Notes: generated by a model not told the origin, from the letters alone. A stretch of 64,000 nucleotides of DNA from an uncultured Kordia sp. (GCF_947489565.1 NZ_CANLEA010000020.1:36946-100945); one strand, 5' to 3'; positions 25,985 through 35,749 are shown, counted from the first letter of the stretch. Numbers and translations: made by a program.

Positions 25985-26542
25985 TTACCACGGTGTGGCT
26001 AAGTATGGAAATGAGGACAAAAAAGGTTTGTCATTGGCGTCAACATGATCATCCGAAAGATTTGGGTTTTCCATGAAATCTTCGCCGCCAAAAATTAATA
26101 GTAATTCTACCGTAATCACGTCATCTGCTAAAGCGCGACCTGTTAATACATTGGTTCCATCAAAGAAAGTAGTGGTTCCATCCAAAGAAACATTCAAGAC
26201 ATCCGTTGCTAATAAGCCTGTAAAAGCAGCTGCATCTTGTCCCAAAGCATTTTGATCACCAGGATTGGCAAACGCTGGACTTAAGGCTGTTAAATTGGTT
26301 TGAAACATACTTTGAAAAGCCGCATTCTGTTGTGACGGAATCGTCGTATTGAACGCATCTTTATTGGCAGAGGATACAAAAACGGTATTCACCGCAGGTC
26401 TTCCCATTTGGTCTTGTTGTGAAAATGTTCCTGAAAAATCAGGCATATTGTCAATAATAATTGTGTTATCGTCAGAAGAGCAACTTGTCAATAAAAACAG
26501 ACTTAGTATTACTGTTCCGAATATAGATTGTATAGTTTTCAT
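25985..26542 (-). CDS. DUF4331 C-terminal half as a separate lipoprotein
   Basis: 185 residues. Lipoprotein signal (LLTSC, Cys about 21). The mature part matches the second half of DUF4331 proteins: GRPAVNTVFVSSANKDAFN, NALGQDA, TGRALADDVITVELLLIFGG and the end DANDKPFLSSFPYLATP. The first half is encoded by the preceding gene, 32 bases upstream, so the usual single protein is divided into two exported polypeptides that presumably assemble. DUF4331 function is not established. Confidence 0.7.
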   Translation of the reverse strand: MKTIQSIFGTVILSLFLLTSCSSDDNTIIIDNMPDFSGTFSQQDQMGRPAVNTVFVSSANKDAFNTTIPSQQNAAFQSMFQTNLTALSPAFANPGDQNALGQDAAAFTGLLATDVLNVSLDGTTTFFDGTNVLTGRALADDVITVELLLIFGGEDFMENPNLSDDHVDANDKPFLSSFPYLATPW

Positions 26543-26574
26543 TTAAATATTTTTTATGTGTGAATGTTGATTGA

Positions 26575-27225
26575 TTATTGTTTTCCTTTGGCTTCTGCCC
26601 AAACATTAATGGTTCCTGAACCACCAATTTGTGATTTTGGCACTTCTACTACAATTGATAGTACATTGCTTCCTGCAAACGTGTCAGTTCCCGGATCATT
26701 AAAACTGGTTGCGTTTCCAGCGATAATTTCCCCGTACTGTGCAAAATCCATAAAAAAAGGATCGTCTCTTGGACCTGCAAAAAATTGCATTCCATTATTC
26801 GTAGCAGTGATGGCGTTGCTTCCATATGGAGTAATATCTACTGAAGAAGCTGTTTCTACAGCTTCAATAACACTATTGAGTCCTGTGGCACTTGGCGCTA
26901 CTGGTCCAAAAAAGTACATTTTGTCTCCTCTTGGAATTGCTTGAATCACTAAATCTTCCACACTGTCGCCCGTAGTGTCAATATTAATTTCAATCAATGT
27001 GTTTTCGTCAAAAGAAGCATTTCCTGTTGCTGTGGGACTTAATAATCCTTGTGTGTTTACAACAAAAGCGATATTGTTGTTGTCTGCTCCCTGAAAGGCG
27101 TAGAAATCGGTAATGTCAGAAGTTGTTCCCTGAACCGCAGGCGCATCAATATGATCAGCTGCAATCAAAAAGAAACTTCCCACCAATACAATACTGATTC
27201 CTAAAATGGCTGTTACTCGTTTCAT
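26575..27225 (-). CDS. DUF4331 N-terminal half, exported
   Basis: 216 residues. Signal peptide 1-23 (ILGISIVLVGSFFLIAA), then DHIDAP at the start of the mature protein, a hallmark of DUF4331, followed by DITDFYAFQ. The protein ends at INVWAEAKGKQ, where ordinary DUF4331 proteins continue into the segment found in the next gene. The two genes and the TPR lipoprotein gene form a minus-strand group with short gaps (32 and 162 bases). Confidence 0.75.
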   Translation of the reverse strand: MKRVTAILGISIVLVGSFFLIAADHIDAPAVQGTTSDITDFYAFQGADNNNIAFVVNTQGLLSPTATGNASFDENTLIEINIDTTGDSVEDLVIQAIPRGDKMYFFGPVAPSATGLNSVIEAVETASSVDITPYGSNAITATNNGMQFFAGPRDDPFFMDFAQYGEIIAGNATSFNDPGTDTFAGSNVLSIVVEVPKSQIGGSGTINVWAEAKGKQ

Positions 27226-27797
27226 AATTTTTAAGTTTAAATAGATTTTTACTGTTTGATCTTACTTACGAGAACAAGTACAATACGGTTTTTAAAAAGT
27301 GTATTTTTTTTAAAAAAGTTTTAGGGAGTATAGTTTTATTTAGCGTAAAAGGCTGTTTTTGAGACACTTGAAATTGCGTGAAGTTTTTGTTTTTTTTGAG
27401 AAAATATACTTTTAGAACGTATAAAAAAGTAAATAGGACGTAAAAAGTATTCTTTTTTAGCGGTCAATTCTAAGATGTGTACTTGTATATTTATTGCTTT
27501 CTTCAAGAGGAATGAAAACATTTGTCAAGTGAAATTGTATATATGTTACGGAGTAAATAAATTTTTAATACCTATTAAAGTTAAGTTTACTATGTATTAA
27601 AATAAATTTTACTAGGTAGTAAAATTATAAAACCTCTTGAGAATAATATTCATTTCTCAGGACAAAAGGAATAAAACTACTTGAAGATAGCATGATTTGG
27701 TCTTGAAAATTAATCTTTTTCAATCCATCATTTATATGTGCGAATGCTACGACAATTATGTATATTTGTGACGAAGTAATAAAATCAACGCATAATT
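27226..27797. other. 572-bp AT-rich region between divergent genes
   Basis: No gene is supported. The notable element is TTTTACTA-GG-TAGTAAAA (27607-27624), a perfect 8-bp dyad preceded by a looser copy (TTTACTATGTATTAAAA, from 27587). A -7-like TATATTTG for ettA is at 27761-27768. Confidence 0.6.
27761..27768 (+). promoter_or_regulatory. -7 element of ettA
   Basis: TATATTTG matches TAnnTTTG exactly, 29 bases before the ATG; no clear TTG at -33. Confidence 0.4.
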
Positions 27798-29489
27798 ATG
27801 TCAGACGATAAGAAAGTTATCTTTTCCATGAATAGGGTTTCTAAAACCTATCAAAGTACTAACAAACAAGTTTTAAAAGATATATACCTAAGTTTTTTCT
27901 ACGGAGCTAAAATCGGGATTCTCGGTCTCAACGGTTCTGGTAAGTCTACCTTACTCAAAATCATTGCAGGTGTAGAGAAAAACTATCAAGGAGATGTTAC
28001 GTTTTCACCAGGGTATAAAGTAGGCTATTTAGAACAAGAGCCACAACTTGATGAAACAAAAACGGTGATGGAAGTTGTAAAAGAAGGTGTTGCCGAAACG
28101 GTTGCCATCTTAGATGAATACAACAAAATCAACGATATGTTTGGTTTGGAAGAAGTATATTCAGATGCAGACAGAATGGAGAAGTTGATGGCGCAACAAG
28201 CAGATTTACAAGATAAAATCGATGCTAGTAACGCTTGGGAATTAGATACCAAGTTAGAAATTGCCATGGACGCTTTACGTACGCCAGAACCAGATAAATT
28301 AATTGGCGTACTTTCTGGAGGAGAACGTCGTCGTGTAGCTTTGTGTCGTTTGTTATTACAAGAACCAGAAATCTTATTACTTGATGAGCCTACCAACCAC
28401 CTGGATGCAGAATCTGTACATTGGTTAGAGCATCATTTAGCACAATACAAAGGAACGGTTATTGCCGTAACGCACGATAGATATTTCTTAGATAATGTAG
28501 CAGGTTGGATTTTAGAATTGGATAGAGGAGAAGGAATTCCTTGGAAAGGAAATTATTCTTCTTGGTTAGATCAAAAATCGAAACGTATGGCGCAAGAAAG
28601 CAAAACAGCTTCCAAACGTCAAAAAACATTAGAACGAGAATTAGAATGGGTTCGTCAAGGAGCAAAAGGTCGTCAAACAAAGCAAAAAGCACGTTTGAAG
28701 AATTATGACAAATTGATGAGTCAAGACCAAAAACAAATGGACGCAAAACTGGAAATTTACATTCCAAATGGTCCACGTTTAGGAACCAACGTAATTGAAG
28801 CAACAGGTGTTTCTAAAGCATTTGGTGATAAATTATTATATGAAGATTTAAACTTCAACTTACCACAAGCGGGAATTGTAGGTGTTATTGGACCAAATGG
28901 AGCTGGTAAAACAACCATTTTCAAAATGATTATGGGAGAAGAAGCACCAGACAAAGGAAGCTTTACGGTAGGAGAAACGGCAAAAATCGCGTATGTAGAT
29001 CAGTCTCACTCGAACATTGATCCGAATAAATCAATTTGGGCAAACTTCTCTGACGAGCAGGAATTAGTAATGATGGGCGGAAAGCAAGTAAACTCTAGAG
29101 CCTACTTAAGTCGATTTAATTTTGCAGGAAGTGAACAAAACAAAAAGGTTGATACACTTTCTGGTGGAGAACGAAATCGTCTGCATTTAGCGATGACGTT
29201 GAAAGAAGAAGGAAACGTATTATTACTGGATGAGCCTACGAACGACTTGGATGTAAATACATTACGAGCGTTGGAAGAAGGTTTGGAAAACTTTGCAGGT
29301 TGTGCGGTAGTCATTTCGCATGATAGATGGTTTTTAGATCGTATCTGTACACATATCTTGGCTTTTGAAGGAGATTCGCAAGTTTATTTCTTTGAAGGAA
29401 GCTTCTCAGATTATGAAGAAAACAAAAAGAAACGTTTAGGTGGCGACTTGATGCCGAAGCGTATTAAATATAAGAAGTTGATTCGTTAG
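27798..29489 (+). CDS. ettA: EttA, energy-dependent translational throttle ABC-F ATPase
   Basis: 563 residues, standard for EttA. Two ABC ATPase domains: Walker A GLNGSGKST (about 49) and GPNGAGKTT (about 367), signatures LSGGERRRVALCRLL and LSGGERNRLHLAM, Walker B ILLLDEPTNHLD and VLLLDEPTNDLD. Between the first signature and the second ATPase lie the P-site interaction linker and charged helices (RQKTLERELEWVRQGAKGRQ). EttA binds the ribosomal E site and couples translation to ADP/ATP ratio. It is transcribed alone, with a terminator at 29585. Confidence 0.93.
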   Translation: MSDDKKVIFSMNRVSKTYQSTNKQVLKDIYLSFFYGAKIGILGLNGSGKSTLLKIIAGVEKNYQGDVTFSPGYKVGYLEQEPQLDETKTVMEVVKEGVAETVAILDEYNKINDMFGLEEVYSDADRMEKLMAQQADLQDKIDASNAWELDTKLEIAMDALRTPEPDKLIGVLSGGERRRVALCRLLLQEPEILLLDEPTNHLDAESVHWLEHHLAQYKGTVIAVTHDRYFLDNVAGWILELDRGEGIPWKGNYSSWLDQKSKRMAQESKTASKRQKTLERELEWVRQGAKGRQTKQKARLKNYDKLMSQDQKQMDAKLEIYIPNGPRLGTNVIEATGVSKAFGDKLLYEDLNFNLPQAGIVGVIGPNGAGKTTIFKMIMGEEAPDKGSFTVGETAKIAYVDQSHSNIDPNKSIWANFSDEQELVMMGGKQVNSRAYLSRFNFAGSEQNKKVDTLSGGERNRLHLAMTLKEEGNVLLLDEPTNDLDVNTLRALEEGLENFAGCAVVISHDRWFLDRICTHILAFEGDSQVYFFEGSFSDYEENKKKRLGGDLMPKRIKYKKLIR

Positions 29490-29504
29490 ACTTCGAAATA
29501 AAAA

Positions 29505-29531
29505 ATGTCATTTCGAGCGCAGTCGAGAAAC
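29505..29531. repeat. dispersed repeat TGTCATTTCGAGCGCAGTCGAGAA
   Basis: A related copy, TGTCAATTCGAGCGCAGTCGAGAA, is at 63309-63333, and a decayed one (TGTCAACTTGAGCACAGTTGA) at 3598-3619. All lie within about 600 bases downstream of plus-strand genes. Confidence 0.65.
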
Positions 29532-29584
29532 TTTCATTCAATTGCGTCTTGATTTCAATAATGCTCAATGTGGCATAAAAACTT

Positions 29585-29613
29585 AAAAACCTTTGCAATA
29601 TGCGAAGGTTTTT
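29585..29613 (+). terminator. terminator after ettA
   Basis: AAAAACCTTTGC and GCGAAGGTTTTT around a short loop, then TATTTTTT. Confidence 0.75.
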
Positions 29614-29701
29614 ATTTTTTAAAAATATCTCATTTTAGAGATACTTCATTACATTTACTACTTATTTAATTTCTTTTTCATAGAATTTAAAACAGTACTG
29701 C

Positions 29702-31753
29702 ATGAATACGATTCCTAAATATCTTTTCTTGTTCCTTGTGGTAGTCTCCTTTTCGGGAACTATGCATGCTCAAAATGCTGTGGTAGATAGTCTACAGAAT
29801 GAATTACGTCTTCATACACAAAAAGATACGATACGCGTAAATCTTCTATCTTCATTAATTCATCAAGTTTATGATTTGGATGTAGCGCAGGCAGAAACAT
29901 TATTAAAAGAAGCCGAAGAAATATCTAACACATTACAGTATACAAAAGGAAAAGCCACTGTTAATTATTATAAAGGACATATTGAAATTATAAAATACAA
30001 TTTTGAAAAGAGTATCCAACACTTTGATGAGGCCTATAAATTGTATGAAAATATCAATGATTTTAAGGGAATGGCCAGATGTTATGCCAGCAAAGGATAT
30101 GCATACTATGATTCTGGTGATTATACAAAATCGTTAGTGTATTACAATAAATCCATTCCATTATACAAGAAAAGTAACAATATAAAAGGACTTGCAAGTA
30201 CCTTAAATAATATCGCAGGTATTTATGCAGATCAAGGAAAATATTACGAAGCCATAAAAAAATATACGGAGTCTAAAGACATTAAAGAAAAGCTTCATAA
30301 CTTATATGGTGTTGCAAAATTATACACAAATATTGGAGGTGTGTATGGGGAAATGAATAATTATACAAATGCACTTGAAAACTTAAAAAAGGCTGAAGAT
30401 ATTTATGATTCAATAGCTAAAAATAGAAAGTCGTGGATACTTTTATCAAATATTGGAATTATTTATAGCAAGCAAAAACAATATGATAAAGCCTTAGACT
30501 ATTATAATAAGTCATTAGCAATTTGCGAGCAACAAGAAAATAAACTTGGCATTGCAGATAATTACAATAAAATAGGAAACATTTATAAAGCCCAATCAAA
30601 AAATGAAGAAGCATTGAACCTGTTTCATAAAGCATTGATTATTTGTAAAGATATATCAGACAAAAAAGGAATGCTAATTAGTTATACGGGCCTAGCTAAT
30701 TGTTATTTTCTTCAGAGAAATTACAAAACCGCATTGGAGTACACATTAAAAATTCAGGCTACAGGAACAGAATTAAAAATGTTACCGTATCAGCAAGAAG
30801 CGCATAAACTATTGGCTGATATTTATGAAAATTTAGGAGAGCCTGAAAAATCATTAGCAAATTATAAAAAGTTCAAAACATTGAGTGATAGTTTGCTAAA
30901 TAAAGAGATTAACAAAAAAATTATACAATTTGAATTTGATTATAAATACAAGCAAGAGTTAGAACAAGCAAATAAAAAAGTAGAAACAACCACAAAAGAC
31001 CTGCAAAAATCAAAGTATAATTTCCTTTTAGGAATCATTATTTTTCTTGGCATTACGCTGGTTTTAGTGACCATCATCTTTTTCTTGAGATTGCGAAATG
31101 TAAACATCAAAAACCAAAACGTTTTAACAGAACAAAAACTCTTACGATCTCAGATGACGCCTCACTTTATCTTTAATGCATTGTCTGTGTTGCAAGGTAT
31201 TATTTTGAATAAAGAAGAAGAAAAATCACTCACATATTTATCTAAATTTTCAAGACTACTTCGCATCACATTAGAAAATTCTAGAGATAAAATTGTATCG
31301 CTAGATCAAGAGTTAATAGCTGTCGAGAATTACTTAGCGCTACAAAATATTAAATCTAACTTTTCTTATGAGTATACGATCTTTTTGGATGATTCAATAG
31401 ATAAAAACTTATTTGAAATTCCTCCCATGTTGATTCAGCCTTTTATAGAAAATGCTTTTGAACATGCCGTTGATAAACAGAAGAAAGAATTAAAAATTCA
31501 GATATCGTTGAAGTATTTAAATAATGAATTAATTTGCACTATTATAGATAATGGTTTAGGTATTAATTCACAAAAAGAAAATACAAAAAAGCACAAGAAA
31601 TCATTGGCAACTACGATTACTTCTGAACGATTAACGATTTTATCTAAAAACTTAAAAACCAAAGGAGCAATCACCATAGAGGATAGAGAAAAATATAATG
31701 AACGAGGTACTATTGTTACGCTAATTATTCCTCATAAATTGAAAAGTTTATAA
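29702..31753 (+). CDS. TPR sensor histidine kinase of the LytS type
   Basis: 683 residues. Signal peptide 1-23. Residues about 60-400 are tandem tetratricopeptide repeats (for example KGMARCYASKGYAYYDSGDY; LGIADNYNKIGNIYKAQSK). A coiled coil leads to one membrane helix at about 440-463 (FLLGIIIFLGITLVLVTIIFF). The cytoplasmic part is a His_kinase domain: LRSQMTPHFIFNALSVLQG (His about 487) and an ATPase with NAFEHAVDK and IIDNGLGI. Periplasmic TPRs sense an unknown protein or peptide. The stop overlaps the next ATG by one base, so kinase and regulator are coupled. Confidence 0.88.
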   Translation: MNTIPKYLFLFLVVVSFSGTMHAQNAVVDSLQNELRLHTQKDTIRVNLLSSLIHQVYDLDVAQAETLLKEAEEISNTLQYTKGKATVNYYKGHIEIIKYNFEKSIQHFDEAYKLYENINDFKGMARCYASKGYAYYDSGDYTKSLVYYNKSIPLYKKSNNIKGLASTLNNIAGIYADQGKYYEAIKKYTESKDIKEKLHNLYGVAKLYTNIGGVYGEMNNYTNALENLKKAEDIYDSIAKNRKSWILLSNIGIIYSKQKQYDKALDYYNKSLAICEQQENKLGIADNYNKIGNIYKAQSKNEEALNLFHKALIICKDISDKKGMLISYTGLANCYFLQRNYKTALEYTLKIQATGTELKMLPYQQEAHKLLADIYENLGEPEKSLANYKKFKTLSDSLLNKEINKKIIQFEFDYKYKQELEQANKKVETTTKDLQKSKYNFLLGIIIFLGITLVLVTIIFFLRLRNVNIKNQNVLTEQKLLRSQMTPHFIFNALSVLQGIILNKEEEKSLTYLSKFSRLLRITLENSRDKIVSLDQELIAVENYLALQNIKSNFSYEYTIFLDDSIDKNLFEIPPMLIQPFIENAFEHAVDKQKKELKIQISLKYLNNELICTIIDNGLGINSQKENTKKHKKSLATTITSERLTILSKNLKTKGAITIEDREKYNERGTIVTLIIPHKLKSL

Positions 31754-32484
31754 TGAAATCACTCATCATAGAAGACGAAGAATATATTCGAAAAGGTCTG
31801 GTAAATTTGCTAGATAAGGTAGGTTCTAACGTGCAAGTTATTGGTGAATGCGGATCTATCAAAGAAGCAGTAATACTCACAAAAGCCTGCAAACCAGAAT
31901 TGATTTTTTTAGATATCAATCTAATAGATGGAACTGCTTTTGATTTTTTAGAACAGTCAACATATAAAGACTTTAAAATTATTTTTATCACTGCTTTTGA
32001 AGAATATGCGCTCAAAGCTTTTAGATTGGGAGCCATTGATTATCTTTTAAAACCCATCGATATTGAAGAGTTAAGAACGGCTTTACAAAAAGTTGAAAAA
32101 TTGCCATTACAACAACAAAAACAACAACTAAATATTGTAAAACAAGCCTTAGCTCATAAAAAGGATAAATTAATATTATCGCTAGAAGATAGCTTTCAAG
32201 TAGTGCATTTAGACCAACTTATGTTTTGTGAATCGGATAAAGGTTATACAACATTTTACTGTAGTGATGGAAAAAAATATATGGTTTCAAAAATACTCAA
32301 GGAATTTGAAGAACAATTGTCCAATACCGAATTTATACGCCCGCATCAATCCTTTATAGTCAATTTGAATTTCATAGATAAATACGATAAATCAGGAGTC
32401 ATTTACTTGGAAAATGGAAAGAAGATTCCTGTGTCTTTAAGAAAGAGAGAATCTTTCTTAGCGGCTTTTTTAAATAAAAAGTAA
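31753..32484 (+). CDS. LytTR-family response regulator
   Basis: 243 residues. Receiver domain 1-120: acidic pocket IIEDEEY, phospho-acceptor Asp in LIFLDINLIDG (about 55), and LLKPID (Lys about 105). A linker (about 115-135, Gln-rich) leads to a LytTR DNA-binding domain (about 140-240: FQVVHLDQLMFCESDKGYTT, FIRPHQSFIVNLNFIDKY). It should be phosphorylated by the kinase encoded just upstream. The two secreted-protein genes downstream, with a good promoter at 32568, are possible targets. Confidence 0.9.
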   Translation: MKSLIIEDEEYIRKGLVNLLDKVGSNVQVIGECGSIKEAVILTKACKPELIFLDINLIDGTAFDFLEQSTYKDFKIIFITAFEEYALKAFRLGAIDYLLKPIDIEELRTALQKVEKLPLQQQKQQLNIVKQALAHKKDKLILSLEDSFQVVHLDQLMFCESDKGYTTFYCSDGKKYMVSKILKEFEEQLSNTEFIRPHQSFIVNLNFIDKYDKSGVIYLENGKKIPVSLRKRESFLAAFLNKK

Positions 32485-32567
32485 GTTGATGTATGGATTC
32501 CATCACAAATTCAAATATTTGGTGTTAACTAGCGATTATTAATTCTGAATCAGCGCAAAATGGTTGA

Positions 32568-32601
32568 TTGTTTCTTCCGCTACTCTTATCACATACTTTT
32601 G
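32568..32601 (+). promoter_or_regulatory. promoter of the 32629 gene
   Basis: TTG (32568-32570), 23 bases, TACTTTTG (32594-32601), an exact TAnnTTTG match 27 bases before the ATG. Confidence 0.55.
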
Positions 32602-32628
32602 TTTTTCATAACCATAAAATGAAAACAA

Positions 32629-33840
32629 ATGGAAATAAAATTATCTAAGACCATAAAAATTACAACACTCTTTTTTTTAATGGTATTTACCAGTAATGCA
32701 GCAGATTTAGTTGTAAGAGATGGTGGAGCAGGTGGAGCTTACGCAACAATTACATCAGCCATTGCAGCTGCTTCGGATGGAGACCGAATTATCATACGAC
32801 CTAAGTCTTCCAATCTTCCATACATAGAAAGTGTGTCTGTCAACAAATCGCTCACATTTGTCACAGAAATACATGGAGTTAGATATGCAGTTCTTGGAAA
32901 TTTTAATATTGAAGCAGCAGCAGGAAGAATCGTTACGGTACATGATTTAGAATTAGAAGGCACAAACAATGTTACAATGTCTAGTGATGTTACAGGTAAT
33001 GATAGAATGCAAATTAACATATTAAACTCTAGAGTGAACAATGGTTTTGGAGATATAAATTTTCAAAAAAATAGTGTAACTGTCAATGTTGTTGGTTGTT
33101 CTTTTAGAAGTTTAAGAATGGTTCATGGGAAAGCAATTGCGAATGATTGTGAAAAAATTATAGTAGGACCAGATAATGGAACTGTATTAGCAAATGATGA
33201 TATTTATATCATAGCAAATAAAATTTTTACGAGTGATCTTAATGTTGACCCGGTAGAAATATTCCAACCGCAGTATGCATTTCATGTTCTCAATAATTAT
33301 ATAAAATCCTTGTCGGGATCTAACTATGTTCTTATAACAAGCGCAAAAGAAAATACTACAAATTTTATCAATAATAATTATGTAGAAGGAACCACTAGTC
33401 AACGTATTAGAATAGATGGTAGCGGAACAGGAACAGGAACACATAATATTGTAATCAATAATAATATTTTAAGCGCAATTGATGTGAACAACTCTGATGC
33501 TTTTGTAGTGGCTACATATAATGTTACTACGAATACTGCATTTTCATTTTCAAGTGTAGATATTCAATCGAATAATACAACCAATGTTAATTTCACAACA
33601 AGTCCAACTGCAGATATCCTTGCTGTAGGAGACAATATTAATGCTGGTGATCCAAATTCGATATATACAGACATCGATTTAACTCGGAATGATATAGGAA
33701 GAGCAGGCGGATCTTTTTCTTGGAATAACTATTGGCCATTACAAGATCAACAACCTTATGTGTTTTTTCTAAATACACCAAGAATCATTTTTAATGGAAT
33801 AACTACGTTTGATGCCAACGGATCTGGAACTACTAACTAA
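32629..33840 (+). CDS. secreted protein, probable parallel beta-helix
   Basis: 403 residues. Signal peptide at about 1-24 (ITTLFFLMVFTSNA). It opens with LVVRDGGAGGAYATITSAIAAASDGDRIII, the typical first strand and helix of pectate-lyase-like beta-helices, and continues with short Asn-rich strands (NINNNYVEG, INNNILSAIDVNN). No catalytic residues are obvious, and there is no T9SS sorting domain at its C-terminus (ends GSGTTN). Its stop is 9 bases before the start of the next gene, which does have one; the two are cotranscribed and perhaps work together. Confidence 0.6.
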   Translation: MEIKLSKTIKITTLFFLMVFTSNAADLVVRDGGAGGAYATITSAIAAASDGDRIIIRPKSSNLPYIESVSVNKSLTFVTEIHGVRYAVLGNFNIEAAAGRIVTVHDLELEGTNNVTMSSDVTGNDRMQINILNSRVNNGFGDINFQKNSVTVNVVGCSFRSLRMVHGKAIANDCEKIIVGPDNGTVLANDDIYIIANKIFTSDLNVDPVEIFQPQYAFHVLNNYIKSLSGSNYVLITSAKENTTNFINNNYVEGTTSQRIRIDGSGTGTGTHNIVINNNILSAIDVNNSDAFVVATYNVTTNTAFSFSSVDIQSNNTTNVNFTTSPTADILAVGDNINAGDPNSIYTDIDLTRNDIGRAGGSFSWNNYWPLQDQQPYVFFLNTPRIIFNGITTFDANGSGTTN

Positions 33841-33849
33841 GAGATAGAT

Positions 33850-34899
33850 ATGAAAAATTATTACAGTTTATTGCTGTTCCTTGGTTGGTGTATGTTATCG
33901 TACGGACAAGTGAGTATTACAACAGCAGAATACTTTTGGGATACTGATCCGGGCGAAGGCAATGGAACTATATTTACGGTTGCAGATGGAAATTTCGATA
34001 ATGCCTTAGAAGCTATTTTTGAAAGCGGAATTGTTGTTCCTGCTGCCAACGGATTGCATACATTTAATGTACGGATGCAAAACAGTAACAGTGTTTGGGG
34101 AAATGTATTTACGCAAGTCATTGATGTAAGTGATAATCCAGTAGGAACGAACGCAGCTGTAACACTAGCGGAAGCAGAATATTTTTGGAATACAGATCCT
34201 GGTGAAGGTAATGGAATTGCATTTACGGTGGCAGATGGTAGTTTTGACAATCCTTTGGAAGCTCTTTTAGAAATCGGAATTGCGGTTCCTTCAACAACTG
34301 GATTGCACACATTTAATGCGCGTATTAAAAACAGCAACAATACTTGGGGAAATGTATTTACGCAAATCATTGATGTAAGTGATGATTCAGTAGGAACAAA
34401 TGCTGTGGTAACACTAACGGAAGCAGAATATTTTTGGGACACCGATCCTGGCGAAGGCAATGGAATTGCATTTACTGCGGCAGATGGAAACTTTGACAAT
34501 GCTTTAGAACGTTTAGCTGTAGCATCTATTGATATTGTTAATCCAGTTGGATTACATGCGTTTAATGTGCGACTTAAAAATAGTGACAATACTTGGGGAA
34601 ATGTATTTACGCAAGTAATAGATATAGAAACAACGCTAAGTATCGCTGAAAACTCTTTTGGTGAAGATTTAAAGTTAGTTCCCAATCCAAGTCGTACCTA
34701 TACCAATGTACAATTAGGTGCTAAGCATACTAATGTAAATTTGGTTGTGATTGATATTATGGGAAAACAAGTTTTTTCAGCAAACTATAATAGTACAGAC
34801 ACGATAGAAGTAGATACTTCAAGATATACTTCCGGAATGTATATAATCAATATAACTTCAGAGAAGAAAAAAGCAAGTTTAAAGTTAATAGTAAAATAG
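33850..34899 (+). CDS. secreted three-repeat protein with T9SS sorting domain
   Basis: 349 residues. Signal peptide 1-19 (LLFLGWCMLSYGQ). Three tandem repeats of about 80 residues (about 25-100, 103-180, 181-257), each starting with AEYFWDTDPGEGNG and containing FTVADG.FDN.LE, GLH.FN.R and N.WGNVFTQ.IDV. The C-terminal 75 residues are a type A sorting domain (LVPNPSRTYTNVQL, IDIMGKQVFS, SGMYIINI, KLIVK), so it is delivered to the cell surface by type IX secretion. The repeat itself I know only as a recurring unit in flavobacterial surface proteins, without known function. Confidence 0.75.
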   Translation: MKNYYSLLLFLGWCMLSYGQVSITTAEYFWDTDPGEGNGTIFTVADGNFDNALEAIFESGIVVPAANGLHTFNVRMQNSNSVWGNVFTQVIDVSDNPVGTNAAVTLAEAEYFWNTDPGEGNGIAFTVADGSFDNPLEALLEIGIAVPSTTGLHTFNARIKNSNNTWGNVFTQIIDVSDDSVGTNAVVTLTEAEYFWDTDPGEGNGIAFTAADGNFDNALERLAVASIDIVNPVGLHAFNVRLKNSDNTWGNVFTQVIDIETTLSIAENSFGEDLKLVPNPSRTYTNVQLGAKHTNVNLVVIDIMGKQVFSANYNSTDTIEVDTSRYTSGMYIINITSEKKKASLKLIVK

Positions 34900-34944
34900 T
34901 GAAAATAGGATTAATTGTGTTAAACTAAACCTATGTAATTATTA

Positions 34945-35009
34945 GTTAGTGCGAGTCTGACTCGCGCTAACTTTTAATTTTAGCTAGCGCGAGTTTATAA
35001 CTCGTGCTA
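34945..35009. repeat. REP palindromes upstream of the RAYT gene
   Basis: Two imperfect palindromes: GTTAGTGCGAGT-CTG-ACTCGCGCTAAC (34945-34971) and TAGCGCGAGTT-TAT-AACTCGTGCTA (34985-35009). They are GC-richer than the surroundings and share the word GCGAGT with the downstream set at 35750. Confidence 0.75.
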
Positions 35010-35153
35010 AAAACAAAAAACAAAAAACAAAAAACAATTTATAAATCGTTACAACTATATTTTCTACATTTTTTGTAATTTAGATACCACTACGCGTAGA
35101 ATTATAAAACCTCACTAAAAACTCATACTCTAAAACACTTTTTATTTAGAATC

Positions 35154-35711
35154 ATGAGTAGAAAATACAAATTTCATAATAAATCAGGCATTTATTTTAT
35201 CAGTTTTGCTACTGTATATTGGGTTGATGTGTTTACACGACAAATCTATTATAATATACTTATCGATAGCATTAACTATTGTAGAAAACAAAAAGGTATG
35301 GAATTATATACGTATTGTTTTATGCCAAATCATATACATCTAATTTTTAGATCTGCGAAAGAAGATCCTTCTGGTCTACTTAGAGATTTTAAAAAGTATA
35401 CTTCTAAGAAATTGATTGAAGCCATAAAAAATAATCGTCGAGAAAGTAGAAGAGAATGGCTTTTATCGATGTTTGAAAAAGCTGGAAAAGAAAAAAGTAA
35501 TGTATCAACATATCAATTTTGGCAACAAAATAATCATCCCATTGAACTTTGGACCCAAAAAAGCATAAAACAAAAAATTACGTATATACATCAAAATCCC
35601 GTAAAAGCAGGTTTTGTGACTGATACAATTGATTGGAAATATTCTAGTGCTAGAAACTTTCAAGGCGATCATACTATTTTAGAAATAGATGATATGGGTT
35701 TCTTTGACTAA
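35154..35711 (+). CDS. REP-associated tyrosine transposase (RAYT)
   Basis: 185 residues, a Y1-type HUH nuclease of the TnpA_REP family. The opening HNKSGIYFISFATVYWVDVF is the family's first strand; the metal-binding HUH motif is MPNHIHLIF (about 59-67); the catalytic Tyr is in QKITYIHQNPVKAGFV (about 143-158). RAYTs nick and move short REP palindromes instead of themselves. Palindromes with the matching word GCGAGT flank the gene on both sides, which supports a working REP/RAYT pair. Confidence 0.9.
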   Translation: MSRKYKFHNKSGIYFISFATVYWVDVFTRQIYYNILIDSINYCRKQKGMELYTYCFMPNHIHLIFRSAKEDPSGLLRDFKKYTSKKLIEAIKNNRRESRREWLLSMFEKAGKEKSNVSTYQFWQQNNHPIELWTQKSIKQKITYIHQNPVKAGFVTDTIDWKYSSARNFQGDHTILEIDDMGFFD

Positions 35712-35749
35712 TTAGGTTTTAATATTTTATATGTTTTGAGTTGTTTTTC

